From: Duganella flavida
GTDB lineage: Bacteria; Pseudomonadota; Gammaproteobacteria; Burkholderiales; Burkholderiaceae_D
Assembly: GCF_009857445.1 (NCBI RefSeq)
Contig: NZ_WWCN01000009.1
Coordinates: forward strand, 186,001-250,000
DNA: 64,000 nucleotides
Reading direction: 5' to 3'
The notes beneath the pieces were generated by a model, which did not search any database, was not told where the DNA came from, and was given only the letters and a program-made list of their open reading frames with translations. Position 1 is the first letter of the stretch, and each line of letters opens with the position of its first letter. The position numbers and the translations under genes were made by a program. Positions 34,478-42,782 of this stretch are shown piece after piece.

Positions 34478-35918
34478 GTGAAGCGATACGCTGCTGGCGT
34501 CCCACCAGCAGCGCTTCCACGTCCTCCGGCGCGACGGCGCCGCTCAGGCAAAAGCCGAACGCCTCGTCGCAGCCCATCGCCGTCAACTGCGCCAGCTGCT
34601 CGCTGGTTTCCACGCCGGCCGCAATCACCTGCATATTGAGTGTGTGCGCCATCTCAATGATGGCCCGCACCATCGCGCCGCCGCGCGACAAATCATCGAC
34701 AAACGATTTATCGATCTTCACCACATCCACCGGAAAGCGCCGCAGGTAGTTAAGCGAGGCATAGCCGGTGCCGAAATCGCTAATCGCAATCCGCACGCCC
34801 AGCTGCTTGAACTGGTGCAGGATCTCCTCCGTGTTCTGCGATTTATCGATCAGCATCGCCTCGGTGATTTCCAGCTCGATGCAGCGGCCCGGCACGCGGG
34901 CCTTTTCCAGCGTGCCAGCAAACACCTGCACGATATCCTTATGGAAGAACTGGCGCGGCGACAGGTGCACCGCCACCGTCAGCAAATGCCCCTTGTCCAT
35001 CCAGCGGCTCACTTGCGTCGCCGCCGTCGCCATCACCCACGCGCCGACCGGCAGGATCAAGGCGCTTTGCTCCAGCACCGGCAGGAAGTCCAACGGCATC
35101 ACCAGTCCCAGCTCCGGGTGCTTCCAGCGCAGCAGCGCCTTCACGCCGGTGATGCGTTGTGCTTTCAAATCCAGCTTGGGCTGGTAGGCCAGCAGGAATT
35201 CATTGTGCTCCTGCGCGTGGCGCAATGCTGTTTCGAGTATCAGGCTGGAATAGGCGCGCGCCTGCATGCTGGGCAGGAAACGCAGGCTGGCGCCTTTGCC
35301 GCGCTGCTTGGCCGCGTACATCGCCAGGTCAGCTTTCTCGACCAGCGTTTCGATATCCTCATCATCGTCCGGATACACGGCCACGCCGATGCTGGCCGCC
35401 ACCGGCATCAAGCCGCCGCTGATGACGAACGGCTCGGCGATCGCCTTCATGATTTTTTCCGCCACCTGCTGGGCGTCGGCGCCGGTGCGCAGCTCCGTCA
35501 ACAGCACGATGAATTCATCCCCCCCCTGGCGCGCCACCGTGTCCACCTCGCGCACGCACTGGCGCAGGCGCTGGGCAAATTGCACCAGCACCTGGTCGCC
35601 AGCGTCGTGGCCCAAGGTGTCGTTGATGGTCTTGAAGTGATCGATGTCGATAAACAGCACCGCCAGCAAACTCTCGTGCCGGCGCGCGTAGGCCACGCCG
35701 TGCTCCAGCTGCATCTGCAACTGCAGGCGGTTCGGCAAGCCGGTGAGACTGTCGTGATGGGCGATGAAATCGAGGCGCATTTCGGTGTCGCGCTGCGCCG
35801 CCAGCGCCGCCTGCAACTGCGCGCAGCGCGCTCGCAAGCCGCGCGCCTGCCATTGACCGGCTGTCAGCGCCAGCAGACATGGCGCCACACCGGCCACTAC
35901 CGGCCATAAGCTGTTCAT
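34455..35918 (-). CDS. GGDEF-EAL protein with degenerate EAL site
   Basis: About 487 residues. One N-terminal transmembrane segment is followed by a short coiled coil, a GGDEF domain (about 65-225) with an intact active site RQGGDEF and inhibitory-site REVD five residues before it, and an EAL domain (about 240-480). The EAL site has lost key residues: EAL is KAL (GVKALLRW), the Asn of the NxSxxQ motif is His (HLSPRQF), the first Asp of DDFGTG is Ser, and AEGVE is AAGVE. It is therefore probably a diguanylate cyclase with a non-catalytic EAL domain. ATG 35918 has GGAGGG upstream. Its end overlaps the end of the convergent fusion gene by 23 bases. Confidence 0.9.
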   Translation of the reverse strand: MNSLWPVVAGVAPCLLALTAGQWQARGLRARCAQLQAALAAQRDTEMRLDFIAHHDSLTGLPNRLQLQMQLEHGVAYARRHESLLAVLFIDIDHFKTINDTLGHDAGDQVLVQFAQRLRQCVREVDTVARQGGDEFIVLLTELRTGADAQQVAEKIMKAIAEPFVISGGLMPVAASIGVAVYPDDDEDIETLVEKADLAMYAAKQRGKGASLRFLPSMQARAYSSLILETALRHAQEHNEFLLAYQPKLDLKAQRITGVKALLRWKHPELGLVMPLDFLPVLEQSALILPVGAWVMATAATQVSRWMDKGHLLTVAVHLSPRQFFHKDIVQVFAGTLEKARVPGRCIELEITEAMLIDKSQNTEEILHQFKQLGVRIAISDFGTGYASLNYLRRFPVDVVKIDKSFVDDLSRGGAMVRAIIEMAHTLNMQVIAAGVETSEQLAQLTAMGCDEAFGFCLSGAVAPEDVEALLVGRQQRIASLTSLVAS

Positions 35919-35975
35919 GCTGTCCCTCCCCGTCGGACTGCGGAAAAGGAATGATAGGAGATCGCGCACAAACAA

Positions 35976-36019
35976 ACAGGCCGTTCACGCGCCCGGTTGA
36001 GGCGCATCAAACGGCCTGT
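35976..36019 (-). terminator. Terminator of the chemoreceptor gene
   Basis: Perfect 10-bp stem ACAGGCCGTT/AACGGCCTGT (35976-35985, 36010-36019), 13 bases downstream of the chemoreceptor stop on the minus strand, followed on that strand by the T-rich TTTGTTTG. It likely ends that transcript before the GGDEF-EAL gene. Confidence 0.7.
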
Positions 36020-36031
36020 GGCAAAAGCTGA

Positions 36032-37657
36032 TTAGGTCAGCTGCAAGGCCCGGCTGCGCGAGGGCGGCAAGGCGGCTACGCCTGATTGTCCTTGCAGCTT
36101 GAAGATGCTGACCGCCTCCGCCAACGTCGCCGCCTGCTGCTGCAGCGCGTCAGCCGCAGCGGCGGCCTCCTCCACCAGAGCGGCGTTCTGCTGCGTCACG
36201 CTGTCCATCTGGCTGATGGCGATGCTGATCTGTTCGATGCCGTCACGCTGTTCGCCGCTGGCCACCGAAATCTCGCCGATGATGGCGGTCACACGCTGTA
36301 CGCTGGTCACCACCTCGTTCATGGTGTCACCGGCCTGCCCGACCAGCCGGCTGCCCTCTTCCACGCGGCCGACCGAGTTGCCGATCAGCTCCTTGATTTC
36401 CTTGGCCGCTGCTGCCGAGCGCTGTGCCAGGTTCCGCACCTCGGACGCGACCACCGCAAAGCCACGGCCCTGCTCGCCCGCACGTGCCGCTTCCACAGCC
36501 GCATTCAGCGCCAGGATATTGGTCTGGAAGGCGATGCCGTCGATCACGCCGATGATGTCGACAATCTTGCGCGAGCTGTCGTTGATCTCGCCCATGGTGC
36601 GCACCATCTGCTCCACCGCGCTGCCGCCCTTGGCCGCGACCGAGCTGGCGTTATCGGCCAGCCGGCAAGCTTCAGCGGCGTTCTCGTTATTCTGCTTGAC
36701 GGTAGTAGTCAGCTGCACCATCGCCGCGGCGGTTTCTTCCAGCGAGCTGGCTTGCTCTTCCGTGCGCCCCGACAGGTCAAGATTGCCGGCGGCGATTTCC
36801 ACCGTGGCGTCGTGAATGGTCTCGGTACCGGTCCGCACCTGGCCGACGATGTTGCTGAGGTTCTGCTGCATCAGCTTGAGCGCGCCCAGCAGGTCGCCAA
36901 TCTCGTCGGTGCTATTGACGCGCACCTCGCTGCTGAGGTCGCCGCCAGCCACGGTTTGCGCCACGCTGACCGCCTCGTCCAACGGCTTGGTGATGCTCTT
37001 GATCAGCCACAGCATGGTCACCACGCCGACCACCAGCGTAATCAGCACCGTGATGCCCATCGCCAGCAAGGCCGAGCGGTGGGCGGCGGCGTTTTGCTCG
37101 GCCGTGGTTTCGCTCAGGCGCTTGGACTCGGCACCGATGAAGGCGACGATGTCGTCGATCTTCTTGGTCGGCTCGCGGTCCATGCCTTTAACCAGCGCAT
37201 CGACCACATGCGCGCTCTCACCGTTGGCGGAATCGTATTTTTTCAACGCCTCCATATAGCGCGTGACCAGCTCGTTCTGGGTCTTGATGGCCTCGTCCAC
37301 CAGCGGCGTGCGCAGCTGGAGTTTATCCAGCAGCGCATCGAGCTTTTGCAGCTCAGCGCGAGTGGTCTCACCGCCCTTGACGAAGGCCTTGCTGTACTTG
37401 TCCAGCTGGGCCGGATCATTACCTCGGATCAGGATGTTCTTCCATTCCTGCACCTGGGTCTTGAATTCCACCTGCGCGCCGCGCGCGGTGTCGATGGCCT
37501 GGCTCATGGCAACCGAGCGGGCCATCGCGTCGGCGGCGCGCGCATTGCTGTGATCCAGGGCGCGCCAGCCGGCGGTGGCTACCACCGCCAGTGCGACAAA
37601 GAAGAATGCCCCTAGCAACCCTAAGCGCACGCCGATCTTGAGATTGGCGAGTTTCAT
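36032..37657 (-). CDS. Methyl-accepting chemotaxis protein
   Basis: A 541-residue chemoreceptor. It has a first transmembrane helix (about 10-30), a periplasmic four-helix-bundle sensor of the 4HB_MCP type (about 32-190), a second transmembrane helix (about 191-213), a HAMP domain (about 214-267) and a signalling coiled coil with the conserved hairpin [20 protein letters not shown]. The C-terminus lacks an NWETF-type CheR docking pentapeptide. It starts with AAGGAGG well placed before the ATG. The ligand is unknown. The genes around it give no hint beyond the nearby c-di-GMP protein. Confidence 0.93.
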   Translation of the reverse strand: MKLANLKIGVRLGLLGAFFFVALAVVATAGWRALDHSNARAADAMARSVAMSQAIDTARGAQVEFKTQVQEWKNILIRGNDPAQLDKYSKAFVKGGETTRAELQKLDALLDKLQLRTPLVDEAIKTQNELVTRYMEALKKYDSANGESAHVVDALVKGMDREPTKKIDDIVAFIGAESKRLSETTAEQNAAAHRSALLAMGITVLITLVVGVVTMLWLIKSITKPLDEAVSVAQTVAGGDLSSEVRVNSTDEIGDLLGALKLMQQNLSNIVGQVRTGTETIHDATVEIAAGNLDLSGRTEEQASSLEETAAAMVQLTTTVKQNNENAAEACRLADNASSVAAKGGSAVEQMVRTMGEINDSSRKIVDIIGVIDGIAFQTNILALNAAVEAARAGEQGRGFAVVASEVRNLAQRSAAAAKEIKELIGNSVGRVEEGSRLVGQAGDTMNEVVTSVQRVTAIIGEISVASGEQRDGIEQISIAISQMDSVTQQNAALVEEAAAAADALQQQAATLAEAVSIFKLQGQSGVAALPPSRSRALQLT

Positions 37658-37750
37658 CGTTTCCTCCTTGGCAAGGACTGTTACCCATCATGCACGCGTG
37701 CCGCGCAAATGCCAATATGGAGACGAGAAAATTCTAACGAATTCTCACGG

Positions 37751-38263
37751 CTACAACAGCTCGCGGCAGTAAATATTAGTAGGACGACCATCCGGCGGCA
37801 GCACCTTGTGCTCAACAAACGTCAAGCCCAGCTTGGCCAGCAGATTGATCGACACCGTGTTGGCCGGATTGGTGATGCCCATCAGGCGCGGCAGGCGCAG
37901 CACGTCACGCGCATAGGCCACCACAGCCGATGCCGCTTCGTAGGTATAGCCCTGGCCGAAATGGACCGGGCGGATGGCGTAGCCGATATCGACCTCGGGC
38001 AGGCTGTCGCGCTTGATCAGACCACACAAACCCAACGCCAAACCGTCGCTCTTACGCTCCATCACATACAGCGAGTGGCCGAGGCGCTGCTGCATCACGC
38101 ACGGGCCGTCAAGAATTGCGCTGCGTGCTTCCGCAACGGTGCGGATGCCTTTGTCGCCGATGTGCTCCAGCCAGGTCGGATCGTTGACCAGCTCGTAGTA
38201 AAACAGATCGTCGTCAGCGTTGATGGTGCGCAGGGTAAGGCGTGCGGTTTCCAGTATTTTCAT
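37751..38263 (-). CDS. GNAT-family N-acetyltransferase (RimJ/RimL type)
   Basis: A 170-residue acetyltransferase that begins MKILETARLTLRTIN, typical of the RimJ/RimL-like GNAT group. The acetyl-CoA region reads IGYAIRPVHFGQGYTYEAASA and the end has NTVSINLLAKLGL. The ATG (38261-38263) overlaps the TGA of the preceding gene, another GNAT (ATGA), so the two are coupled. A longer open frame upstream to 38473 overlaps the other GNAT gene and is not used. Confidence 0.9.
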   Translation of the reverse strand: MKILETARLTLRTINADDDLFYYELVNDPTWLEHIGDKGIRTVAEARSAILDGPCVMQQRLGHSLYVMERKSDGLALGLCGLIKRDSLPEVDIGYAIRPVHFGQGYTYEAASAVVAYARDVLRLPRLMGITNPANTVSINLLAKLGLTFVEHKVLPPDGRPTNIYCRELL

Positions 38264-38781
38264 GCGTCCGGCCAGTGAGTGGGGTCTGCCAGCAATTGGT
38301 ACATAACATAGACGTCCACATAGCCGAGGTGTTGATGACGGTAAGCGCGCGGCAAGGTGCCGACGATGGAGAAGCCCAGCTTCTTCCACAGCAGCACGGC
38401 CGGCATATTCGAGCTGACTACATAGTTGAACTGCATCGCCAGGTAGCCATCGGTGCGGGCGCGCTCGATGCAATCAATGCCCAGCAGCTTGCCGACGCCG
38501 ACGCCCTGCGCAGCCGGGCTGACCATGAAGGACGCGTTGGCCACGTGGGCGCCACGGTCGCGCTGGTTCGGCATCAGGCGGTACATGCCGACCAAACGCT
38601 CGCCGTTGAGGATGGCAACATAAGTCTGGATGCCCGGGCCGAACCAGTACGCGTGACAATCTTCGCGGCTGGTGTCGGCGGCAAAATAATAAGTGTCGCC
38701 GCTGGCGATCAGTTCCTGGAATATTTCCCACATCGTGCCAAAATCGGCTTCTGTTGCGGGTCGGATGGCGATTTCTTTCAA
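38260..38781 (-). CDS. GNAT-family N-acetyltransferase
   Basis: A 173-residue GNAT protein (IRPATEADFGTMWEIFQEL at the N-terminus, VSPAAQGVGVGKLLG as acetyl-CoA loop, NMPAVLLWKKLGF near the end). The pattern is close to phosphinothricin/amino-acid acetyltransferase-like members, but the substrate is not known. It is translationally coupled to a second GNAT gene downstream, so the pair is probably one transcript. Confidence 0.9.
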   Translation of the reverse strand: MKEIAIRPATEADFGTMWEIFQELIASGDTYYFAADTSREDCHAYWFGPGIQTYVAILNGERLVGMYRLMPNQRDRGAHVANASFMVSPAAQGVGVGKLLGIDCIERARTDGYLAMQFNYVVSSNMPAVLLWKKLGFSIVGTLPRAYRHQHLGYVDVYVMYQLLADPTHWPDA

Positions 38782-38841
38782 GATAACTCCACACGCATTT
38801 AACAGTGATCAATTGTCATGTATTTCGAGGTGCAAGTCCAG

Positions 38842-40116
38842 CTAGCGGCCCAAGCGGAAATTCACGTGCTCGGGACGGCCCGGCAGATCCAGCCGTGCAT
38901 GCGCCCGCGGCGACTCGGCGATGATCTTCCCGCGCCGCATTACCAGGCGGCGCGCGGCGCGCAGGCGGATCGCTTCCACCGGATCGGCCGCATCGAGTAG
39001 CACCAGGTCGGCATGGCAGCCGGGTGCGACGCCGTAGCCTTCCAGCCCGAGGATGGCGGCCGGGGTGGCGGTGACGGCGCGGAAGCATTCGCGCATGGCG
39101 TCCTGCCCCGTCATCTGCGCCACGTGCAGGCCCATGTGCGCCACCTCCAGCATATCGCCCGAGCCGAGGCTGTACCAAGGGTCCATCACGCAGTCGTGGC
39201 CGAAGGCGACCGGAATGCCGGCCGCCAGCAGTTCCGGCACGCGCGTCATGCCGCGCCGTTTTGGATAGCTGTCGTGACGGCCTTGCAAGGTGATATTGAT
39301 GAGCGGGTTGGCGATCGCCGCCACACCGGCTTCACGGATCAGCGGCAGCAGCTTGCTGACGTAGTAGTTATCCATCGAATGCATCGAAGTCAGGTGCGAT
39401 CCGGCCACGCGGCCGTGCAGGCCGAGACGGTTGCTCTGGTAGGCCAGCGTCTCGATGTGGCGCGACAAGGGGTCGTCCGATTCATCGCAATGCATATCCA
39501 CCATCAGGCCCTGGTCAGCGGCATACTCGCACAGGATGCGCACCGACTCGGCGCCCTCGGCCATGGTGCGCTCGAAGTGTGGAATGCCGCCGACGACATC
39601 CACACCCATCGCAATCGCGCGCTTGAGGTTGATCAGGGCATTGGGTGCGCGCAGCACGCCGTCCTGCGGGAAAGCGACCAGCTGCAAATCAAGATACGGC
39701 GCCACCAGGCGCTTGACCTCCAGCAGCGCCTCCACCGCCAGCAGGCGGTCGTCGCAGATATCAACGTGGGAGCGGATCGCCAGCAGGCCGCGCGCCACGG
39801 CCCAGTCGCAGTACTGCAATGCGCGTTCAATCAGCGCCTGCTGCGTGAGGTGCGGCTTGAGCTCGCCCCACAGCGCGATGCCCTCCAGCAGCGTGCCGGA
39901 GGCGTTGACGCGCGGCAGGCCGTAGCTGAGGGTGGCGTCCATGTGGAAGTGGGCATCGACAAACGGCGCCGTGAGCAGGTCGCCGGCGGCGTCGATCTCT
40001 TGCGCCGCCTGCAGCGGCAAGCGCGGCCCGACGGCGGCGATGCGTCCCTGCTCGATGGCAACGTCGACACCATGCTGCCCGTCAGCCAGATTGGCGTTGC
40101 GTATCACGACATCCAT
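38842..40116 (-). CDS. codA: Cytosine deaminase-type amidohydrolase
   Basis: A 424-residue metal-dependent amidohydrolase. Zinc/iron ligands are visible in VDAHFHMDATLS (HxH), HCDESDD and GSHLTSMHS, with the catalytic FGHDCVMDPWYSLG segment that matches E. coli cytosine deaminase CodA (FGHDDVxDPWY type). It should deaminate cytosine to uracil or a related pyrimidine. ATG 40116 is chosen because GGGAG stands 6 bases before it; an ATG at 40128 overlaps that ribosome site. No permease (codB) is adjacent. Confidence 0.88.
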   Translation of the reverse strand: MDVVIRNANLADGQHGVDVAIEQGRIAAVGPRLPLQAAQEIDAAGDLLTAPFVDAHFHMDATLSYGLPRVNASGTLLEGIALWGELKPHLTQQALIERALQYCDWAVARGLLAIRSHVDICDDRLLAVEALLEVKRLVAPYLDLQLVAFPQDGVLRAPNALINLKRAIAMGVDVVGGIPHFERTMAEGAESVRILCEYAADQGLMVDMHCDESDDPLSRHIETLAYQSNRLGLHGRVAGSHLTSMHSMDNYYVSKLLPLIREAGVAAIANPLINITLQGRHDSYPKRRGMTRVPELLAAGIPVAFGHDCVMDPWYSLGSGDMLEVAHMGLHVAQMTGQDAMRECFRAVTATPAAILGLEGYGVAPGCHADLVLLDAADPVEAIRLRAARRLVMRRGKIIAESPRAHARLDLPGRPEHVNFRLGR

Positions 40117-40178
40117 CTGCGCTCCCATTGATTTAAAGTAAAACCATTGTAGGCATTTTCACCAAAATACACCAATTG

Positions 40179-40280
40179 TTGCATTGCATTAATTTGGATT
40201 CGTGCACACCGGGCGTCATGGTGTAAAAAATAACTTTCCAAGCGATAAAATCGTCGCTAGAATGGACTTATTGCGTTGCA
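40179..40280. promoter_or_regulatory. Two TTGCRTTGCA repeats upstream of the phasin gene
   Basis: TTGCATTGCA (40179-40188) and TTGCGTTGCA (40271-40280) lie in the 184-bp gap before the phasin start. TGC-rich repeats are the kind of site bound by the PHA regulator PhaR, which represses phasin genes, so these are operator candidates. The link is inferred. Nothing else was recognised in the gap. Confidence 0.4.
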
Positions 40281-40300
40281 TCATAATTTCAGGAGAAACC

Positions 40301-40918
40301 ATGTCTTCGATCACCGAACAGTTTTCCGCAGCCACGAAATCGCAACTTGAAGCACAGTTCCAGATCCTCAGCACCCTGGCCAGCACGGCTGTGGGTAGCG
40401 CCGAGAAAGTCTTCGCGCTGAACCTGAGCACCACCAAAGCCTCGGTAGAAAAATCCTCGGCCGCCGCCAAAAAGCTGCTGACGGCCACCGATCCAAAAGA
40501 ATTCTTCAGTCTCAACGCCGCCGAACCGGCCAGCTTTGACGGCCTGCTGGCCTACAGCCGCGAGCTGTACAGCATCGCCTCAAGCGCGCAGGACCAGTTG
40601 ATCAAGAGCGCCCAGAGCACCCTGAAGCAAGTGACCGACCTGGCCGCCACCAAGGCCACCGTACTGCCGAAAATCCCGGTACTGACCTCCGTCATCGCCG
40701 CCAACGAGCCGGTGGTGGTAGCGCCGAAAGCGCCGAAAGTCAAACCGGCCGCACCGAAAGTGATCGAAGTAGTTGACGTCGAGCCAGTTGCGGAAGAAGA
40801 CACCTTCATCGAAGTGAAGGCCGAAACCAAGCCGTCGTTCCCATCGGTGCCACCAAAGCCAATCGCGCTGTCGCCGGAAGACAAACCAGCCAAATCCGCC
40901 CCCAAAGCCAAAAAATAA
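40301..40918 (+). CDS. phaP: Phasin (PHA granule protein)
   Basis: A 205-residue phasin that coats polyhydroxyalkanoate granules. The helical phasin_2-type domain (about 1-125: MSSITEQFSAATKSQLEAQF, AEKVFALNLSTTKASVEK) is followed by a Pro/Ala/Lys-rich tail ending SAPKAKK. AGGAG lies 6 bases before ATG 40301. Two TTGCRTTGCA repeats upstream may be control sites. It indicates that the organism stores PHA, although no synthase gene is in the window. Confidence 0.92.
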   Translation: MSSITEQFSAATKSQLEAQFQILSTLASTAVGSAEKVFALNLSTTKASVEKSSAAAKKLLTATDPKEFFSLNAAEPASFDGLLAYSRELYSIASSAQDQLIKSAQSTLKQVTDLAATKATVLPKIPVLTSVIAANEPVVVAPKAPKVKPAAPKVIEVVDVEPVAEEDTFIEVKAETKPSFPSVPPKPIALSPEDKPAKSAPKAKK

Positions 40919-40926
40919 CTTCGGTT

Positions 40927-40989
40927 AAATTCGGGGTCAGCTCTGTCAAATGGACAAAATGTCCGTTTGACAGAGCTGACCCCGAATTT
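40927..40989. repeat. 63-base near-perfect hairpin (REPIN-like)
   Basis: A 24-base arm (40927-40950, with core TTCGGGGTCAGCTCTGTC) is repeated inverted at 40966-40989, and the 15 bases between them hold a further GGACA/TGTCC stem. The core GGGGTCAG-type sequence resembles the palindromic repeats mobilised by REP-associated transposases. It lies 8 bases after the phasin stop and can also act as its terminator. Confidence 0.75.
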
Positions 40990-41027
40990 TGTGTATCCTA
41001 GCGGGCTACACGCATTCCCGAGGCAAC

Positions 41028-42782
41028 ATGTCTAATCTCTCTCGGCTGATCGGCGGCTTTGTCCGCCAGCACAGCCGCGCCTATCTTCTTTCCGGCGCCA
41101 TGCTGACCGGCGTGGCCGTCCTCACCATCTGGGTGCCGCGCAAGGTCGGCGCCATGATCGACGGTTTGGCCAATCACACGCTGTCCGGCAACGCGCTGCT
41201 GATGGAAATCGGCTCGCTGCTGCTGATCGGTATCGGCATCTATTTCCTGCGGGTTGCCTGGCGGCAGATTTTGTACGGTGCTGCCTATAAACTCGGCGTC
41301 TCGCTGCGCACCCGCCTCTACACTCGCATGACGCTGCAAGGTCCCGCTTTCTACCAGCGCCAGCGTACCGGTGATTTGATGGCGCTCGCCACCAACGATA
41401 TCGACGCCATCGAGATGGCCGCCGGCGAAGCCATGCTGGCCGGCTTTGATGGCGCCCTCACGCTGGTGATGGTGCTGGGTGTGATGCTGCTCGGCGTCGA
41501 CTGGCGTTTGGCTTGCATCGCGCTGCTGCCGTTCCCGCTGATGGCGTGGGCGTTCTGGTATATCTCGGGACATATCCACACCGCGTCCACCGATTCACTC
41601 AAGCGCTTTAGCGCGCTCAATGATCATGTGCAGGAGACCTTATCCGGCGTCCGCACTTTGCGCGCACTGGGTCTTGAACAGCGCAGCGCCAAACAATTTT
41701 CCGAGCTGGCCGGTAAAGCTTCCGACGCCAGCCTGCGCGCGCAAGTGTGGGAAGCCGCCTACGAGCCAGCCGTCGGCCTGACGCTGACCGCCGCCAGCGG
41801 TTTGACGCTGGGCCTCGGCGGCTATCTGGTCTGGAATAACCAACTGACCATCGGCGCACTGACCGCGTTCACCATGTATCTCGGTCAGTTGATCTGGCCA
41901 ATGTTCGCCGCCGGCTGGGTGCTGTCACTAATCGAGCGCGGACGCGCCGCGTGGCAGCGCCTCCAACCAATGTTGGACGCGCCGCTCGCCATCGACGATC
42001 ACGGTACGCTCACCTCCGTGCCCGCCGGCCCGCTCACGCTGCGTGGCATCAGCTACGCCTACGCCGAACAAAGCACGCCAGCCATCAGCGATATCACCTT
42101 GACGCTGCAGCCCGGCCAGACCCTCGGCCTGGTCGGTCCCACCGGCAGCGGCAAGTCAACGCTGCTGCGCGTGCTGCTGCGCCAACTGACGCCGCAACAC
42201 GGCGAGCTGCAATGGAGCGGCCATGCGCTCGACCAGTACACGCTGCACGCGCTGCGCGCAGCCATCAGCTGGGTGCCGCAGGAGTCCTTCCTGTTCTCGG
42301 CGTCGATTGCGGACAATATCGCCCTCGCCTGCCCGGACGCCACGCGCGCGCAAGTGGAACACGCGGCCAATCTCGCCGCCATCCACGACGATATCCGGCT
42401 GTTCCCGCAAGGGTACGACACCCAGGTCGGCGAGAAAGGCATCACGCTGTCCGGCGGCCAGCGCCAGCGCGTCGCCATCGCCCGCGCGCTGTTGGCCGAT
42501 AACGATTTGCTGCTGCTCGATGACGCCCTCTCCGCCGTCGATACCGGCACCGAAACGCGCATTCTCCAGCATCTCGAAGAGCTGCGCGAAAAACGCAAAG
42601 GCCGCAGCGCAGTCATCGCCAGCCATCGCCTCAGCTCCGTGGTCAGCGCCGATGTAATCATCGTGCTGCGCGACGGCCGCATCACCGAAACCGGCAATCA
42701 CGAACAACTGCTCGCACTGGACGGCTGGTACGCCAGCCAGTGGCGCTATCAACAATTGGAAGCCAGTCTCGATGAAGCCTGA
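41028..42782 (+). CDS. mdlA: ABC exporter half-transporter, MdlA/SmdA-like
   Basis: A 584-residue fused membrane/ATPase protein. Six transmembrane helices (about 15-300) precede an ATPase with Walker A GPTGSGKST, signature LSGGQRQR and H-loop ASHRLSS. The residue after Walker B is Asp (LLLLDDALSAVD) instead of the catalytic Glu, the mark of the degenerate site in heterodimeric exporters. The downstream partner overlaps it by 11 bases. E. coli MdlA/MdlB-like pairs export drugs or lipophilic compounds. ATG 41028 has GAGG upstream. Confidence 0.9.
   Translation: MSNLSRLIGGFVRQHSRAYLLSGAMLTGVAVLTIWVPRKVGAMIDGLANHTLSGNALLMEIGSLLLIGIGIYFLRVAWRQILYGAAYKLGVSLRTRLYTRMTLQGPAFYQRQRTGDLMALATNDIDAIEMAAGEAMLAGFDGALTLVMVLGVMLLGVDWRLACIALLPFPLMAWAFWYISGHIHTASTDSLKRFSALNDHVQETLSGVRTLRALGLEQRSAKQFSELAGKASDASLRAQVWEAAYEPAVGLTLTAASGLTLGLGGYLVWNNQLTIGALTAFTMYLGQLIWPMFAAGWVLSLIERGRAAWQRLQPMLDAPLAIDDHGTLTSVPAGPLTLRGISYAYAEQSTPAISDITLTLQPGQTLGLVGPTGSGKSTLLRVLLRQLTPQHGELQWSGHALDQYTLHALRAAISWVPQESFLFSASIADNIALACPDATRAQVEHAANLAAIHDDIRLFPQGYDTQVGEKGITLSGGQRQRVAIARALLADNDLLLLDDALSAVDTGTETRILQHLEELREKRKGRSAVIASHRLSSVVSADVIIVLRDGRITETGNHEQLLALDGWYASQWRYQQLEASLDEA

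Noticed and set aside
38264..38473. N-terminal extension of the downstream GNAT frame
   Set aside because: It overlaps the coding region of the other GNAT gene, is Arg/His-rich, and a coupled ATGA start is present at 38263.
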